A stretch of DNA of 37,552 bases, taken from IMG/VR virus record IMGVR_UViG_3300025889_000357, positions 1-37,552 of that record, one strand, 5' to 3'. The DNA is from a virus. Below the pieces are notes generated by a model that saw only the letters and a program-made list of their open reading frames with translations, had not been told where the DNA came from and did no database searches. The position numbers were made by a program, and so were the translations under genes. This document shows, piece by piece, positions 8,347 through 17,819 of the stretch; positions within the stretch are counted from its first letter, which is position 1; each line of letters opens with the position of its first letter.

Positions 8347-10181
8347 TATCTCATACCGTCTGGTTGAATGTTAGCACGTACCGAACCCCAACGCCATGAA
8401 CTATCAGAGTTTGCAGACACAATAATTTTTGCTTGTCTACCTCTACCACGTAGGTCTACTTTCTTAGTAGTCTGTTGAATAGTATAAGGTCCTTTAGTTA
8501 TGACAGGACTGTTAGGATATTCTTGGAACTGCAGTGTTAATTGAATATTACCATTGTTTGTAATAGTATAGTCTGGAATAATACGGTCAATAAACAAAAG
8601 ACTATTACCATCTTCAATATCAAATTCGGCAGATTCTAAGTAAGACGATAATATTTTACCGTCACCTGTATATACATTTTTAGGTTCATTATTCCATACG
8701 TAATTATTTGCAGTTGCGGATACCTTACCTGTACCTATTGTATCTTCAAAAATACTATGGTCTGAAAAAGTAGAATAGAATGAACTACCAAACGCCCAAG
8801 TGTTTTCTTTATAATTAAAAATAATATAACTATTAGGTTCAGTAGAATTTTGGTCAGGATATAACCAGATAATTTCATTAAACTCTGAGTTAATACCTGC
8901 AAATACTTTATCTTTATTTACTTCATTAAAGCTATCATATAAATATCTACGTACAGTACATGGAAGATTTCTTACACGTCCATCAAAAGCATAGAAGTTA
9001 TTTTCACCCATCCAATAAGCAATGCCATCAACATCAATAGCTGCATGAGGTGCAATCAAACCACAGTTAGTACCTACCTGTTGAAAGTTAAATACAAAAG
9101 GCGGTCCTACAAATTGCTGTGTATACATTGAACTATCTGTCCAAACAAAGATAGCATTTCGTGAACGGATTGCTCCTCTGATTTCTGTACCACCTGCAAG
9201 AATTACTTCACCAGATGTAGAAGAAATAGAAGGTGTCCAGTTATTAAAGTTTTCTTGGTCTGACCAACGAACAAGTAATGGATTATATTCAGATGTTCCA
9301 AATTCTTGTGAACCATACGAAATAAGATGTCTATCATTAGGAGACACACGAATATAATTATTTATGGAAGGGGCTGCCGAAACAACAACGGCTCTTTCAG
9401 GCGTAATAGATGCATCTACATTAAGATAAAATATTTTACCGCCACGTCTACAGGCTACTAAATCCTCACCCCAATTATCTAAAGTCCATTGAGAACTTTG
9501 GAAAGTAATGGCACCAGCGGCGGCTGGTTGGTTCCATGCTCTTGCTCCAGTGGTAGACACACCTGCGTTATACCTAGATGCACCATAACCAGTTCCTTGA
9601 ATAGGTACAGTATTTTCAATAGGAAGAATAAAATTAATATCTGCAGTACCACCATCTACATATGTAGCAACTGCCGAAGTGGTAGCAGATATTGTAAAGT
9701 TATTAATACCATTGGTTGAAACAACAGAATATTCACCTGATAATAAAATACCACTATTACCAATAGTAGTTGCAGAACTAATAAAAATTCTGTCATTGAC
9801 AGATACACCGTGATTTGTTATACTTATACTTACAAGAGGAGAGTTAATTTGTGTACTCATTACACTTGTTAAAGTGGCCGCAGAAACAAAAGGTGTACTA
9901 TCATAAAGTTCATTTGATAATACTACATATAAATATTTTTCAGTACCAAAAGATATTAACTTTTTAGTATCATTATCTGACCATGTTAAAATGTCACGAG
10001 CAATTCCATAGTAAGTAGCTTGAAAAGCTTTCTCATAACCACGAAAGTTTTCTGGCTTTCCTTCACGAAAGCGTACACGATTACCGTCATACCACTTTCC
10101 ATCTTCAGCATATTGCGTAGATTCCCTATGAAACCCCGGAAGAAACTCAAGCTTAGAAAGTCTACCTGTTGTAGAAGCCAT
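8346..10181 (-). CDS. Putative tail nozzle / beta-propeller-like tail protein (611 aa)
   Basis: A beta-rich protein with repeated short strands and turns. It begins with a well-conserved-looking segment (LEFLPGFHRESTQYAEDGKWYDGNRVRF), and later has blocks such as CRRGGKIFYLNVD, SPNDRHLISYGSQEFG, RWSDQENFNNWTP and MGENNFYAFDGRVR. Repeated D/N-G-x-aromatic turns spaced along the chain are typical of propeller-like nozzle or stabilisation proteins such as P22 gp10 and T7 gp12, which close the tail tip. I infer that role from fold pattern and gene order; sequence identity to P22 gp10 is not evident to me. Its gene lies after the fibre genes and 7 nt from the 353-aa fibre-like gene. Confidence 0.6.
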   Translation of the reverse strand: MASTTGRLSKLEFLPGFHRESTQYAEDGKWYDGNRVRFREGKPENFRGYEKAFQATYYGIARDILTWSDNDTKKLISFGTEKYLYVVLSNELYDSTPFVSAATLTSVMSTQINSPLVSISITNHGVSVNDRIFISSATTIGNSGILLSGEYSVVSTNGINNFTISATTSAVATYVDGGTADINFILPIENTVPIQGTGYGASRYNAGVSTTGARAWNQPAAAGAITFQSSQWTLDNWGEDLVACRRGGKIFYLNVDASITPERAVVVSAAPSINNYIRVSPNDRHLISYGSQEFGTSEYNPLLVRWSDQENFNNWTPSISSTSGEVILAGGTEIRGAIRSRNAIFVWTDSSMYTQQFVGPPFVFNFQQVGTNCGLIAPHAAIDVDGIAYWMGENNFYAFDGRVRNLPCTVRRYLYDSFNEVNKDKVFAGINSEFNEIIWLYPDQNSTEPNSYIIFNYKENTWAFGSSFYSTFSDHSIFEDTIGTGKVSATANNYVWNNEPKNVYTGDGKILSSYLESAEFDIEDGNSLLFIDRIIPDYTITNNGNIQLTLQFQEYPNSPVITKGPYTIQQTTKKVDLRGRGRQAKIIVSANSDSSWRWGSVRANIQPDGMR

Positions 10182-10188
10182 CTAATAT

Positions 10189-11250
10189 CTACCTTGTCAT
10201 ATTTTTTATGTAAGCACAATCAATAACTGCAGTTGTAACACTTGCAGTAACAGAAACATTTCTAACACTGTAAGCCATTACATCAACAGCGGTTGTTGCA
10301 GTATTTGTAGGGGCTGTTCCGTTACTAAATTTAAAATCATTTGCAAAAGATAATGTATGTGCAGCACTTGTAAGTGCAAAATAAATAAGACCTTGCTGCC
10401 CAACATTAATATTGTCTGGTTGTCTTAGTGTGCTATCAGCGGCTACACTTACAATAAAGTTATTACCTGAATTTAAATTCATAGCAACAATACTTGTATC
10501 AGAAACTGCAATAGTTACAATAGGTGAGTAAGAATATCCACCACTTACTGCAACCTTACCTGCAAAAGTATTATCAGAACCTATTGTATTAGCATATCCA
10601 ATACTTGAATTAACATAACGAATATCTGTAGTTGATAGTGCTAATAAAGCAGGGTCTACAGTAGTTGTATTGGCAATAAATACAAGATTACCTGTTGCGG
10701 TTACAGATGTAATAGGGTCTACAGTTGTCGTTTCAATCTCACCAACACTTGTAAGAACTGTTCGTGATGCTCCCCCACCTGTTGGAATATTTAAACCTTG
10801 AGTATCAAGACCACGAACATTAGTACCATCTGTTGTAATCATAAATGTTTGACTAGTGCCTACGGTGCTTGTTGGAATAGTAAAGCCTGTGGCAGTAGCA
10901 CCAGTATTAATAATTTTAACAGTTCCTGTTGCAGATGTTTGATAGATTTTATTATGTACTACGTATGTTTTAGAAGTGGTAGGTAAAACAATATTAACTG
11001 CAGATGCACTTACAATAACTCCTTGAAGTTCTAAAGTAGCCGCACGTGCCTCATCCCCTGTACCATCGTTTGTTGTAAGGGTTGTATTTAAAGGCATAGC
11101 AGCACCAGAAGTTCCTACTGTTACGTAAGAACCAACGGCATCATCAAGCAAGTCAATAACATTTTGATTTAGAATAGCACCCCAAGAGTTTGGATTTTCC
11201 CCATCTCCTTGTTTTTCTAATCTAATTCTACTGGTATAAGTTGAAGGCAT
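10189..11250 (-). CDS. Putative tail fibre / appendage protein (353 aa)
   Basis: The N-terminus (TSRIRLEKQGDGENPNSWGAILNQNVIDLLDDAVG) is a block I have often seen at the head of marine-phage fibre-like proteins and probably anchors it to the particle. The rest is Thr/Val/Ala-rich beta sequence with many TTS and TTT tracts, typical of trimeric appendages. The C-terminus ends NVSVTASVTTAVIDCAYIKN. A good sigma70-like promoter lies just upstream at 11283-11311, unusual inside this operon, and suggests that this gene and those beyond it can be transcribed separately. Receptor binding versus structural collar cannot be told apart from sequence. Confidence 0.6.
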   Translation of the reverse strand: MPSTYTSRIRLEKQGDGENPNSWGAILNQNVIDLLDDAVGSYVTVGTSGAAMPLNTTLTTNDGTGDEARAATLELQGVIVSASAVNIVLPTTSKTYVVHNKIYQTSATGTVKIINTGATATGFTIPTSTVGTSQTFMITTDGTNVRGLDTQGLNIPTGGGASRTVLTSVGEIETTTVDPITSVTATGNLVFIANTTTVDPALLALSTTDIRYVNSSIGYANTIGSDNTFAGKVAVSGGYSYSPIVTIAVSDTSIVAMNLNSGNNFIVSVAADSTLRQPDNINVGQQGLIYFALTSAAHTLSFANDFKFSNGTAPTNTATTAVDVMAYSVRNVSVTASVTTAVIDCAYIKNMTR

Positions 11251-11282
11251 ATCTTTATTCCTATCATTAAACTGTTGTGCTT

Positions 11283-11311
11283 ATTATATACTATAAACGG
11301 TCAGAAGACAA
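11283..11311 (-). promoter_or_regulatory. Candidate sigma70-type promoter before the 353-aa gene
   Basis: On the minus strand, TTGTCT (11306-11311) is followed by a 17-nt spacer and a perfect TATAAT (11283-11288), about 33 nt before the start codon at 11250. The -35 box matches four of six consensus bases. The -35 lies at the 3' end of the 76-aa gene (stop at 11291), with the -10 in the gap. It would drive leftward transcription of the nozzle, internal-protein and lysis genes. Confidence 0.5.
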
Positions 11312-11521
11312 TATACGGTCTAACTTATCTTCTACTCTGTGCAAAGCTTCCATCACCCTATTCATATCTTCTTTAAGTTCACCACGAGTTGCATAATCTT
11401 CTCTTGTTCTATTAAGAAGTATCTCAAGACGCTTAACTTCTTTGGTAGTGTTATTAGCCCACCATCCAAAGCCAGCGGCAATAAACATAAGAAGCATATC
11501 AATAAGGTTTGTCATATCCAT
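11291..11521 (-). CDS. Small membrane-anchored coiled-coil protein (76 aa), spanin- or holin-like
   Basis: One N-terminal hydrophobic segment (about residues 5-23, LIDMLLMFIAAGFGWWA) is followed by a charged helical tail with heptad-like spacing (EVKRLEILLNRTREDYATRGELKEDMNRVMEALHRVEDKLDRIL). That architecture matches inner-membrane spanins (Rz-like) and XhlA-type lysis accessories. It is separated from the holin/lysozyme pair by 11 kb, and no lipoprotein partner (o-spanin) was found nested in it, so a lysis role is only inferred. It starts one base after the 187-aa gene ends. A membrane scaffold for virion assembly is another option. Confidence 0.6.
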   Translation of the reverse strand: MDMTNLIDMLLMFIAAGFGWWANNTTKEVKRLEILLNRTREDYATRGELKEDMNRVMEALHRVEDKLDRILSSDRL

Positions 11522-12085
11522 TTAAAATTCTCTTCTGTCAGGCCATGCATGAATAGGTGCGGGTCCTTCAACAACAATGTCTTCACCTGTTCCTGAAGTA
11601 GGTGATTCAAACAAAGTAATAAACTCACCAATAGAAGTACAAGCAGTAATGTTTGTTTTAATAACATCACAACAAGATACAACTGCTGCACGATAGTTAG
11701 TTACACTTGTAGGAATAACACGACTACGTTCTGCATTTGCAATAATCATCCAATCAGTTGGAGTTAGCAAAGAGTTGGCAGTTTCATTAGTTTGATTTTT
11801 ATACTGTGTTTTTAAACCAAAAGAATATACTGGATTACCTAAGTCATCTGTTATAGTTACAGATGTTTCTGTATTAATTTGTAATTCATCTTCTAAATTT
11901 TTAGGAATATCTGTATCCCAATAAAACCTTGTATCTACTGGCACAGGGTCATCTTCCCATACCAAACCACGGCTTACCTTTTCAGCATCATCCCAAATCA
12001 TCCAGTTAGAAGGATGTTGTATACCATTGTCATCTGACCAAGCCCTACCTGCTCTGATAACTCTGTCATTATATTTCCAAGGCAT
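11522..12085 (-). CDS. Hypothetical protein next to fibre genes (187 aa), possible fibre chaperone
   Basis: The N-terminal half is aromatic (WSDDNGIQHPSNWMIWDDAEKVSRGLVWEDD) and the C-terminal half carries LLTPTDWMIIANAERSRVIPTSVTNYRAAVV. The latter resembles, from memory, the helical tail-fibre-assembly segments with TDWM..R.AE found after fibre genes. Two adjacent Cys (VVSCCD) are present. It lies directly downstream of the 825-aa adhesin, with an 18-nt gap, and directly upstream of the 76-aa gene. Chaperone or collar function is a context-based guess. Confidence 0.5.
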   Translation of the reverse strand: MPWKYNDRVIRAGRAWSDDNGIQHPSNWMIWDDAEKVSRGLVWEDDPVPVDTRFYWDTDIPKNLEDELQINTETSVTITDDLGNPVYSFGLKTQYKNQTNETANSLLTPTDWMIIANAERSRVIPTSVTNYRAAVVSCCDVIKTNITACTSIGEFITLFESPTSGTGEDIVVEGPAPIHAWPDRREF

Positions 12086-12103
12086 TTTTATATTCTCCTA
12101 AAA

Positions 12104-14581
12104 TTATCTGGCGTTAGCATATTTAAATGGGTTTTCTGCAAAGGCTATGTAGATATATCTTGGACTGCCGCTGTCATTTAATCGTGTCCAATTTGTTCTA
12201 ATTTTAAAACCATTAGAAAGAATATCTACGTTCTCACCAGTTGAAGTGTCTTCTGTAAGTGCTTGGTCAGGTGATAACCACGCCTGACTTCCATTGTAAG
12301 CGGTTCGTGTACTGTCCATCATATACCACGAATAACCAGTAGTGACCGCAGACTTGATAATAATAAACGCTGGCTTGAACCCTGTGTAAACGAATGGTCC
12401 ATTGACGGAATTATTTCCTATATATTGGCCTATCTTGCTGTAGCCATCAACAGAGTGAAAACAATACGCAATTATGTCATTGCCACTGGTGTTGTTCCAA
12501 GAGGAAGTTCCAAGAGAAAACACATTTGAAGTTGGCGCAGTTGAGTTAAAAATAAACGTGTCGCCTGTTTCAGCGGTAGATTCGTTCAATTGTATGCGTT
12601 CATCTTCTGGATTTACACCGTTGTTTAACTTAAAATGGTAAGAACCCCACGGTCTCCCAGTAGGATAATCTCTGTCTTTTATGGTAATAAATTCAGGGGT
12701 ACTAGACAGGCCGTGATAAACTGTGCCAGCCACACCTGTGCCAACGTAAGACACTATAGAAAACCCTGCGTCCGTATTTACCAAACCGCTTGAGGCTATT
12801 GTTGCACCGTTTGTTCCTGCGCTATTACTGAACGCTGTGCCAGCTTTCCAGTTCCATGCGACCTGAGTGCCGCCGTTATTCCAGCTTCCATAAGTAGCGT
12901 CTGCACCTAAAGTAAATCCATCGCTATCAAATGAGCTTAAGCCATCTGTAGTTGTTATTTCAGCGTAAGTGTCATCTGATATAAGCCATTTTTGAGTACC
13001 TCTAACATTGTCCCATAAAGCATGAGCCGCAGCGTTGGGAGTACGTTTTTTTATCCAGACGAGTGACGGCTCAAACCCAACGCCAGTAATGCTTTGGTTT
13101 GCACCAGTGCCACTATAAAGCACAGTATTGAAATTCTCATCACTAAGTGAATTACCAAGTGGACCTACAACTGGCTCTGGAAGATTAGCTGTACACAAGG
13201 CAAGGTAGCCAGACGGCACAGAATACTTGAAGTCACCCACGCCGTTACCATCAGCGTTGCCGCCAGCGGTTGTTGCGCCAGCAAAGGTGCTGTCTTGACC
13301 GAAATTGAATGTAACAGTGCTTCCATTGTAAACGCCAACCATCGGGTTATGCAGAAGGTCAGACACACCAGTAATAACAGGACTACCAGAATTTTGTGCA
13401 GTACCGTTGTGGTAAAAGTAAACATTGCCATTATCTAGGTCTATCGCAAATCCTAGAACATCACCAGCACTGGGGGCAGTGACAGAACTGACCGCTTTTG
13501 TTCCTGTGCCAATAAGATTTATTGTGCCATCACCTTCCCAAGACCAACCGTTTATACCAGCGACTACTGATGGAATTTGTGAATTAGTAGATGTATGAAC
13601 AAGATTACTTTCACCTGTTGCTGCACCTACAAAATTATAATAATTGGTGCCAGCAGTTACCTCACTATTTACATAAACTTCCCAATACCACTTGCCAGAA
13701 GATTGTTCAAAGGTGGATGTTATTCCTCCAGAATAGCTTACTGTGGTTCCTACGGCTTTTAGATTACCTTCTGAAAGCGTTACAGATGTCCCACTAGAAG
13801 GCTCAATTGAGTTCATTACAGAAAAGTTATTTGTAGGTGTGTCAATCATTTGGTCAGTTGTTGCAATATTATTAACAGACCAGTTATTACTATTACCTGA
13901 ACTATCTAAACCTAAATTAGTAGCTGTTGAGTTATCTGAAAAATCAAGATAAAAACCATTTGTACCGTATGAACCACCGTAAGATTTTGGAATCCATACG
14001 CCTGACTTAGTTTCGCCAAAGCTGGTAGGGTCTAGGGCTTGACCGTCAATAAAATTAATTTCTGTCATATAGCCGTCAAAATACTGTGAGCCTGATGTAA
14101 ATCTCCCAATATTATGAGCATTGGTGCTGTTAAAATAACCATTTCCGCTAACTCTTGCTCCAATATTTAAAGCTTGCTGAATACCGTTAACATAAATCTC
14201 AGAACTTGAGCCACTCCGTTGAACAAGGATGTGATACCAAGAGCTTGTGTCTCTGAATTTACCAGATGTACTAAGTAAATTTTGCTGAGACCCACTAACA
14301 TAAAATGTGTATCTTATAGTGTCATCACTATCAAATCTTATATATTCAAAATCATTTGCCCCAGAATATGCAATAAACATATTTGAAGACTGACTTATGT
14401 TGCCACGTTTTACCCACGCACTCCAAGTCCACGTTGTTCTGTTTGTTGCAGATGATGGTGTGCGGCTTAGATATGCGCTGTCATTGTCATTAAAGCGTAA
14501 GCTATCGTTGATTTCATAATCATAGAAACCACCACCTGTTGCACCTGACCCAAACCATATAGGACTATTTGTTAAAGACAT
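12104..14581 (-). CDS. Putative receptor-binding adhesin with LamG-like and SPRY-like domains (825 aa)
   Basis: After a short N-terminal anchor, residues about 30-205 have the beta-sandwich pattern of a LamG/concanavalin-A-like domain (WTWSAWVKRGN..., WYHILVQRSGSSSEIYVNG). Residues about 280-430 look like a SPRY/B30.2 domain (SGKWYWEVYVNS..., GDVLGFAIDLDNGNVYFYHNG). The remaining half has repeated W/G-rich units (VGFEPSLVWIKKR, YVGTGVAG, GFKPAFIIIK), which fits a second carbohydrate-binding or fibre-tip region. Such proteins recognise host surface glycans. The middle of the gene is visibly more GC-rich than its neighbours (33 of 60 bases are G or C at 13201-13260, against 18 of 60 at 10201-10260 in a nearby gene; two hand-counted lines only), suggesting exchange by recombination. 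Confidence 0.65.
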   Translation of the reverse strand: MSLTNSPIWFGSGATGGGFYDYEINDSLRFNDNDSAYLSRTPSSATNRTTWTWSAWVKRGNISQSSNMFIAYSGANDFEYIRFDSDDTIRYTFYVSGSQQNLLSTSGKFRDTSSWYHILVQRSGSSSEIYVNGIQQALNIGARVSGNGYFNSTNAHNIGRFTSGSQYFDGYMTEINFIDGQALDPTSFGETKSGVWIPKSYGGSYGTNGFYLDFSDNSTATNLGLDSSGNSNNWSVNNIATTDQMIDTPTNNFSVMNSIEPSSGTSVTLSEGNLKAVGTTVSYSGGITSTFEQSSGKWYWEVYVNSEVTAGTNYYNFVGAATGESNLVHTSTNSQIPSVVAGINGWSWEGDGTINLIGTGTKAVSSVTAPSAGDVLGFAIDLDNGNVYFYHNGTAQNSGSPVITGVSDLLHNPMVGVYNGSTVTFNFGQDSTFAGATTAGGNADGNGVGDFKYSVPSGYLALCTANLPEPVVGPLGNSLSDENFNTVLYSGTGANQSITGVGFEPSLVWIKKRTPNAAAHALWDNVRGTQKWLISDDTYAEITTTDGLSSFDSDGFTLGADATYGSWNNGGTQVAWNWKAGTAFSNSAGTNGATIASSGLVNTDAGFSIVSYVGTGVAGTVYHGLSSTPEFITIKDRDYPTGRPWGSYHFKLNNGVNPEDERIQLNESTAETGDTFIFNSTAPTSNVFSLGTSSWNNTSGNDIIAYCFHSVDGYSKIGQYIGNNSVNGPFVYTGFKPAFIIIKSAVTTGYSWYMMDSTRTAYNGSQAWLSPDQALTEDTSTGENVDILSNGFKIRTNWTRLNDSGSPRYIYIAFAENPFKYANAR

Positions 14582-14600
14582 ATTATTGTTACTCCGTTAA

Positions 14601-17600
14601 TTATGAGAATGCAAGCATAGGTGTGCCAAGAAGAATACTACCAGTTGCTTTAACAAAGTAAGGAACTATATCTACAGCACCTGCCGTGCTTGATAATGTA
14701 AGTCCAGCAGCACCTGCAGTTTCATAGTCACTACTTAAAGACACAGTTCTACCAGCACCACTATGCGTAAAGATAAATACCCCTGACATTCCAGCTATTT
14801 CTGTTGTTGGATTACCAAGTGTTATATTTCCAGTAAGCGTCCACACAAAACTGTTGTAGTTTTGGAAGTCTGGTGTATGTGTTCCTGTGCCTTGGTTTGT
14901 ATCTGTATGAACAGAACCAACTACGTTTTCATAGGCTTGTAAGTAATTTTGATAAAGAACTAAACCAGTAGAACCACCTGTGACTAAACTGATTGTATTT
15001 GAACTGAACCCAAAATAGGTATCGGTATCTGCATCGTGAAATAATTTATCCCTAAGATAAATATCCTCAACGTCATTGATAACATTAGCACCAAGCGTTA
15101 GTGTGCCAGTTAACGTGCCGCCAGACAAGGGTAAATGATTAGCAATTGAAGTTGCTAATGTAGCAGATACCGCAGCTAACTCTGCGTCTGTTGCAAATCC
15201 ACTACCATCACCTAAAACAGCATTAATAGAAGTAATGGCATTTGTATTGGTTGTAATATTAGTATTACTATTTCCAATAGAGGTTGCTAGTGCTAAAGAT
15301 GTGGCAGCAATTAAAGTATTTGTATTACCAATAGATGTTGCTAATGCCGCAGATACAGCAGCTAGTTCAGCATCGGTAGCAAACCCACTACCATCACCTA
15401 AAACAGCATTAATAGAAGTAATGGCATTTGTATTGGTTGTTACATTACTATTTGTATTACCAATAGATGTAGCCAATGCTGCAGATACTGCAGCTAGTTC
15501 GGCATCAGTAGCAAAACCAGTTCCATCACCTAATATAGAATTAATAGATGTAATGGCATTAATGTTTGTTGTTACATTGGCATTAGTGTTACCAATAGAA
15601 GTAGCAAGTGCGGCTGATGTTGCTGCAATTAACGTGTTACTATTACCAATGCTAGTAGCAAGTGTGGCAGACAAAGCTGTAAGAGCAGCATCTGTAGCTA
15701 CACCTGACGTAGAAATAACACGGCTGGTATTAATGTCAATACCTGTACCCGCAGTATAACTAAGAGCAGAACTAAACTGAATAAATGTAATATTAGTTGT
15801 ACCAAAAGTAATTGTTCCTTGTGTATTACATACATAAGATTCACCTGCTCCTGTATCACCTTCTGATACAAAGAAATAAGAACCTTCATCAAGTGAGTTA
15901 GCATCGCTGTCACCAGAAGTATCTGTGTCTGAAGAACGTGTAAGCACCCAATTTGTAGAACCAGAACCAATATCAGTTACAACATATACACCATTTTGCG
16001 TCTGGTCAGTTTGTTGGTAAATAAGAACACGGTCAGCAACTACTGCAGCTACACCATCAATAACAAGAGCAGCTTGTGTACCTGCATTAGTAAGAGTTGC
16101 ACCTACACCTGCAGTGCCGTTGTTATAAGTAGCATTAAGATTAACAGGACTTTCAAGACGAACTGCTTCGTGAAAATGCAACGCAGCCGCTGTAAGATTG
16201 TCTACATATTGTTTTGTTGCTGGTTGTAAGTTTGTTGCTGGGTCTGCGTTAAGTGTAACTGCGCCAGTAAATGTACCACCTGCAAGAGGCATATGATTAG
16301 CAATACTAGTTGCCATTGTTGCTGATAGGGCAGTAAGATTTGTATTAGTATTGTCAATAGATGTTGCCATTGTTGCTGACAAGGCAGTAATAGCATTAGC
16401 ATTAGCAGTTATATTTGTATTACTATTATTAATACTCGTAGCCATAGTTGCTGACAAGGCAGTCACCAAAGCTGTCGCACTTGTGTCAGTAATAAGCGCA
16501 CCTGAACCAGACAGTACAAAAGAAGTTGCACTTACAGTTCCAAATGACTGGTCAGCATTAAGGGCAAGAGTACCACTAGCAGTAATAGGATTAGTTGTGG
16601 TTGTACCGTTAAGAGTTACATGAATACCTGTACCAGCTTTTACAAAGTTTACAGTACCACCTTGTTGTGAAGGTACATTAAATAGACCTGCACCATTTCC
16701 ATAAATAATACCACCTGCAATAATATTACCTGCAGAGACATCTCCAATAACTTTAATACCACCACCAACAGATACCTGACCGCCTATAGTAAGTGTACCA
16801 TTTGCCGAAACATTGCCACTTACAAAAAGACTTGAAGCAGATACGTCACCAATATTAGCTGTGCTTGTTTGTACTACACCACCATAGTTTACAGTAATGG
16901 CAGTTGTAGCATTTGTAGCTGAAGAAGCAAATACTGCAGATACAGCATTCGTAGCATTAGTTGCGCTTGTTGCAAAAACAGCAGACACTGCATTAGTAGC
17001 ATTTGTAGCTGAAGAAGCAAACTGAGCAGTATTAGCACTTGTTGCGTGATGTGCGCTAACAGCAACAGCGGCTTCACCCGCAGACGCTGCATAGCTTGCA
17101 TTGGTAGCAGAGGCCGCAACAATATTTGTAAGATTAGAACCATCACCATAATAAGCAATAGCTGATACATTACCGTTTACAGTGAGATTATTAATAGTGG
17201 CTACATTTGCAGCAATATTAGTTGCGCTTACAATACTTGTAGAAATATTTGTTGGTTGAAAAGAACCAGTAACTCTTAGTTGACCACCTACAGATACATC
17301 AGTAGTAAAGTTACCAAACTGTGCATTAACATTAGAACCTTCAAAAGTTGTTGCAGAAATGACTGCAGTAGTGTCTGTTGAAATTACACGACCAGTTGAA
17401 TCAATATTCAACATAGTAGTTGGTCCATATGTTGCAGAGGTTACACCACTATCAGCTAGTGAAAATGTAGGATTACCTGATGTTCCATTTGCATTAGAAA
17501 TACTTACACCAGTTGAAGCTGTAAGTGTACGACCAAATGACTGTGTGCCATCTTGTGCAACAATACCATTTACAAAAGAACCAGCATTTGCTACGGCTGT

Positions 17601-17819
17601 ATTTAACTGCGAACCTGTTCCAGTAAACTGGCTACCTTGAATGTTAATAGTACCAGTTAGTGCAACACCTGACTGAGATAAAGCAAGCCCTGAACCATTA
17701 CCAGAACCATCCTGAATGGTAATAGATTGTCCACTTGCAAGACCGTCATTATTAGGACCCGGTGCTTGTAAAAGATTTCTATAACTATTTGCTATTAATT
17801 TACCTGTTAAATCTGCCAT
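14601..17819 (-). CDS. Long tail fibre with repeated coiled units (1072 aa)
   Basis: Chosen start is the ATG at 17819 (MADLTGKLIANSY), which forms a TAATG junction with the gene before it; a start 15 nt earlier would overlap that gene. The first third is Gly/Ser/Thr beta sequence (SGQSITIQDGSGNGSG). The centre and C-terminal half carry many copies of a helical unit of the type LSATMATSIxNTN and AELAAVSAALATSIGNTN, separated by INAVLGDGSGF linkers, like trimeric shaft repeats. A segment with YVDNLTAAALHFHEAVRLESPV sits between repeat blocks and looks like an interspersed globular domain. The C-terminal 150 residues are beta-rich and likely form the tip. The gene contains long DNA-level direct repeats. 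Confidence 0.65.
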   Translation of the reverse strand: MADLTGKLIANSYRNLLQAPGPNNDGLASGQSITIQDGSGNGSGLALSQSGVALTGTINIQGSQFTGTGSQLNTAVANAGSFVNGIVAQDGTQSFGRTLTASTGVSISNANGTSGNPTFSLADSGVTSATYGPTTMLNIDSTGRVISTDTTAVISATTFEGSNVNAQFGNFTTDVSVGGQLRVTGSFQPTNISTSIVSATNIAANVATINNLTVNGNVSAIAYYGDGSNLTNIVAASATNASYAASAGEAAVAVSAHHATSANTAQFASSATNATNAVSAVFATSATNATNAVSAVFASSATNATTAITVNYGGVVQTSTANIGDVSASSLFVSGNVSANGTLTIGGQVSVGGGIKVIGDVSAGNIIAGGIIYGNGAGLFNVPSQQGGTVNFVKAGTGIHVTLNGTTTTNPITASGTLALNADQSFGTVSATSFVLSGSGALITDTSATALVTALSATMATSINNSNTNITANANAITALSATMATSIDNTNTNLTALSATMATSIANHMPLAGGTFTGAVTLNADPATNLQPATKQYVDNLTAAALHFHEAVRLESPVNLNATYNNGTAGVGATLTNAGTQAALVIDGVAAVVADRVLIYQQTDQTQNGVYVVTDIGSGSTNWVLTRSSDTDTSGDSDANSLDEGSYFFVSEGDTGAGESYVCNTQGTITFGTTNITFIQFSSALSYTAGTGIDINTSRVISTSGVATDAALTALSATLATSIGNSNTLIAATSAALATSIGNTNANVTTNINAITSINSILGDGTGFATDAELAAVSAALATSIGNTNSNVTTNTNAITSINAVLGDGSGFATDAELAAVSAALATSIGNTNTLIAATSLALATSIGNSNTNITTNTNAITSINAVLGDGSGFATDAELAAVSATLATSIANHLPLSGGTLTGTLTLGANVINDVEDIYLRDKLFHDADTDTYFGFSSNTISLVTGGSTGLVLYQNYLQAYENVVGSVHTDTNQGTGTHTPDFQNYNSFVWTLTGNITLGNPTTEIAGMSGVFIFTHSGAGRTVSLSSDYETAGAAGLTLSSTAGAVDIVPYFVKATGSILLGTPMLAFS
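15199..15254. repeat. 56-bp direct repeat in the fibre gene, copy 1
   Basis: Positions 15199-15254 and 15385-15440 read the same 56 bases in the same orientation. Both encode the linker between helical units (NAITSINAVLGDGSG). A diverged third copy lies further right around 15520-15560. Perfect identity over 56 bases in protein-coding sequence suggests recent duplication or gene conversion. Confidence 0.8.
15385..15440. repeat. 56-bp direct repeat in the fibre gene, copy 2
   Basis: Second perfect copy of the repeat at 15199-15254, 186 bp away. Recombination between the two would delete or add 62 codons in frame, changing fibre length. Confidence 0.8.

Noticed and set aside
15235-15759. 174-codon plus-strand frame inside the fibre gene
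   Set aside because: It reads as Val/Ala-rich low-complexity sequence that mirrors the repeats on the opposite strand, with no ribosome site; a shadow.
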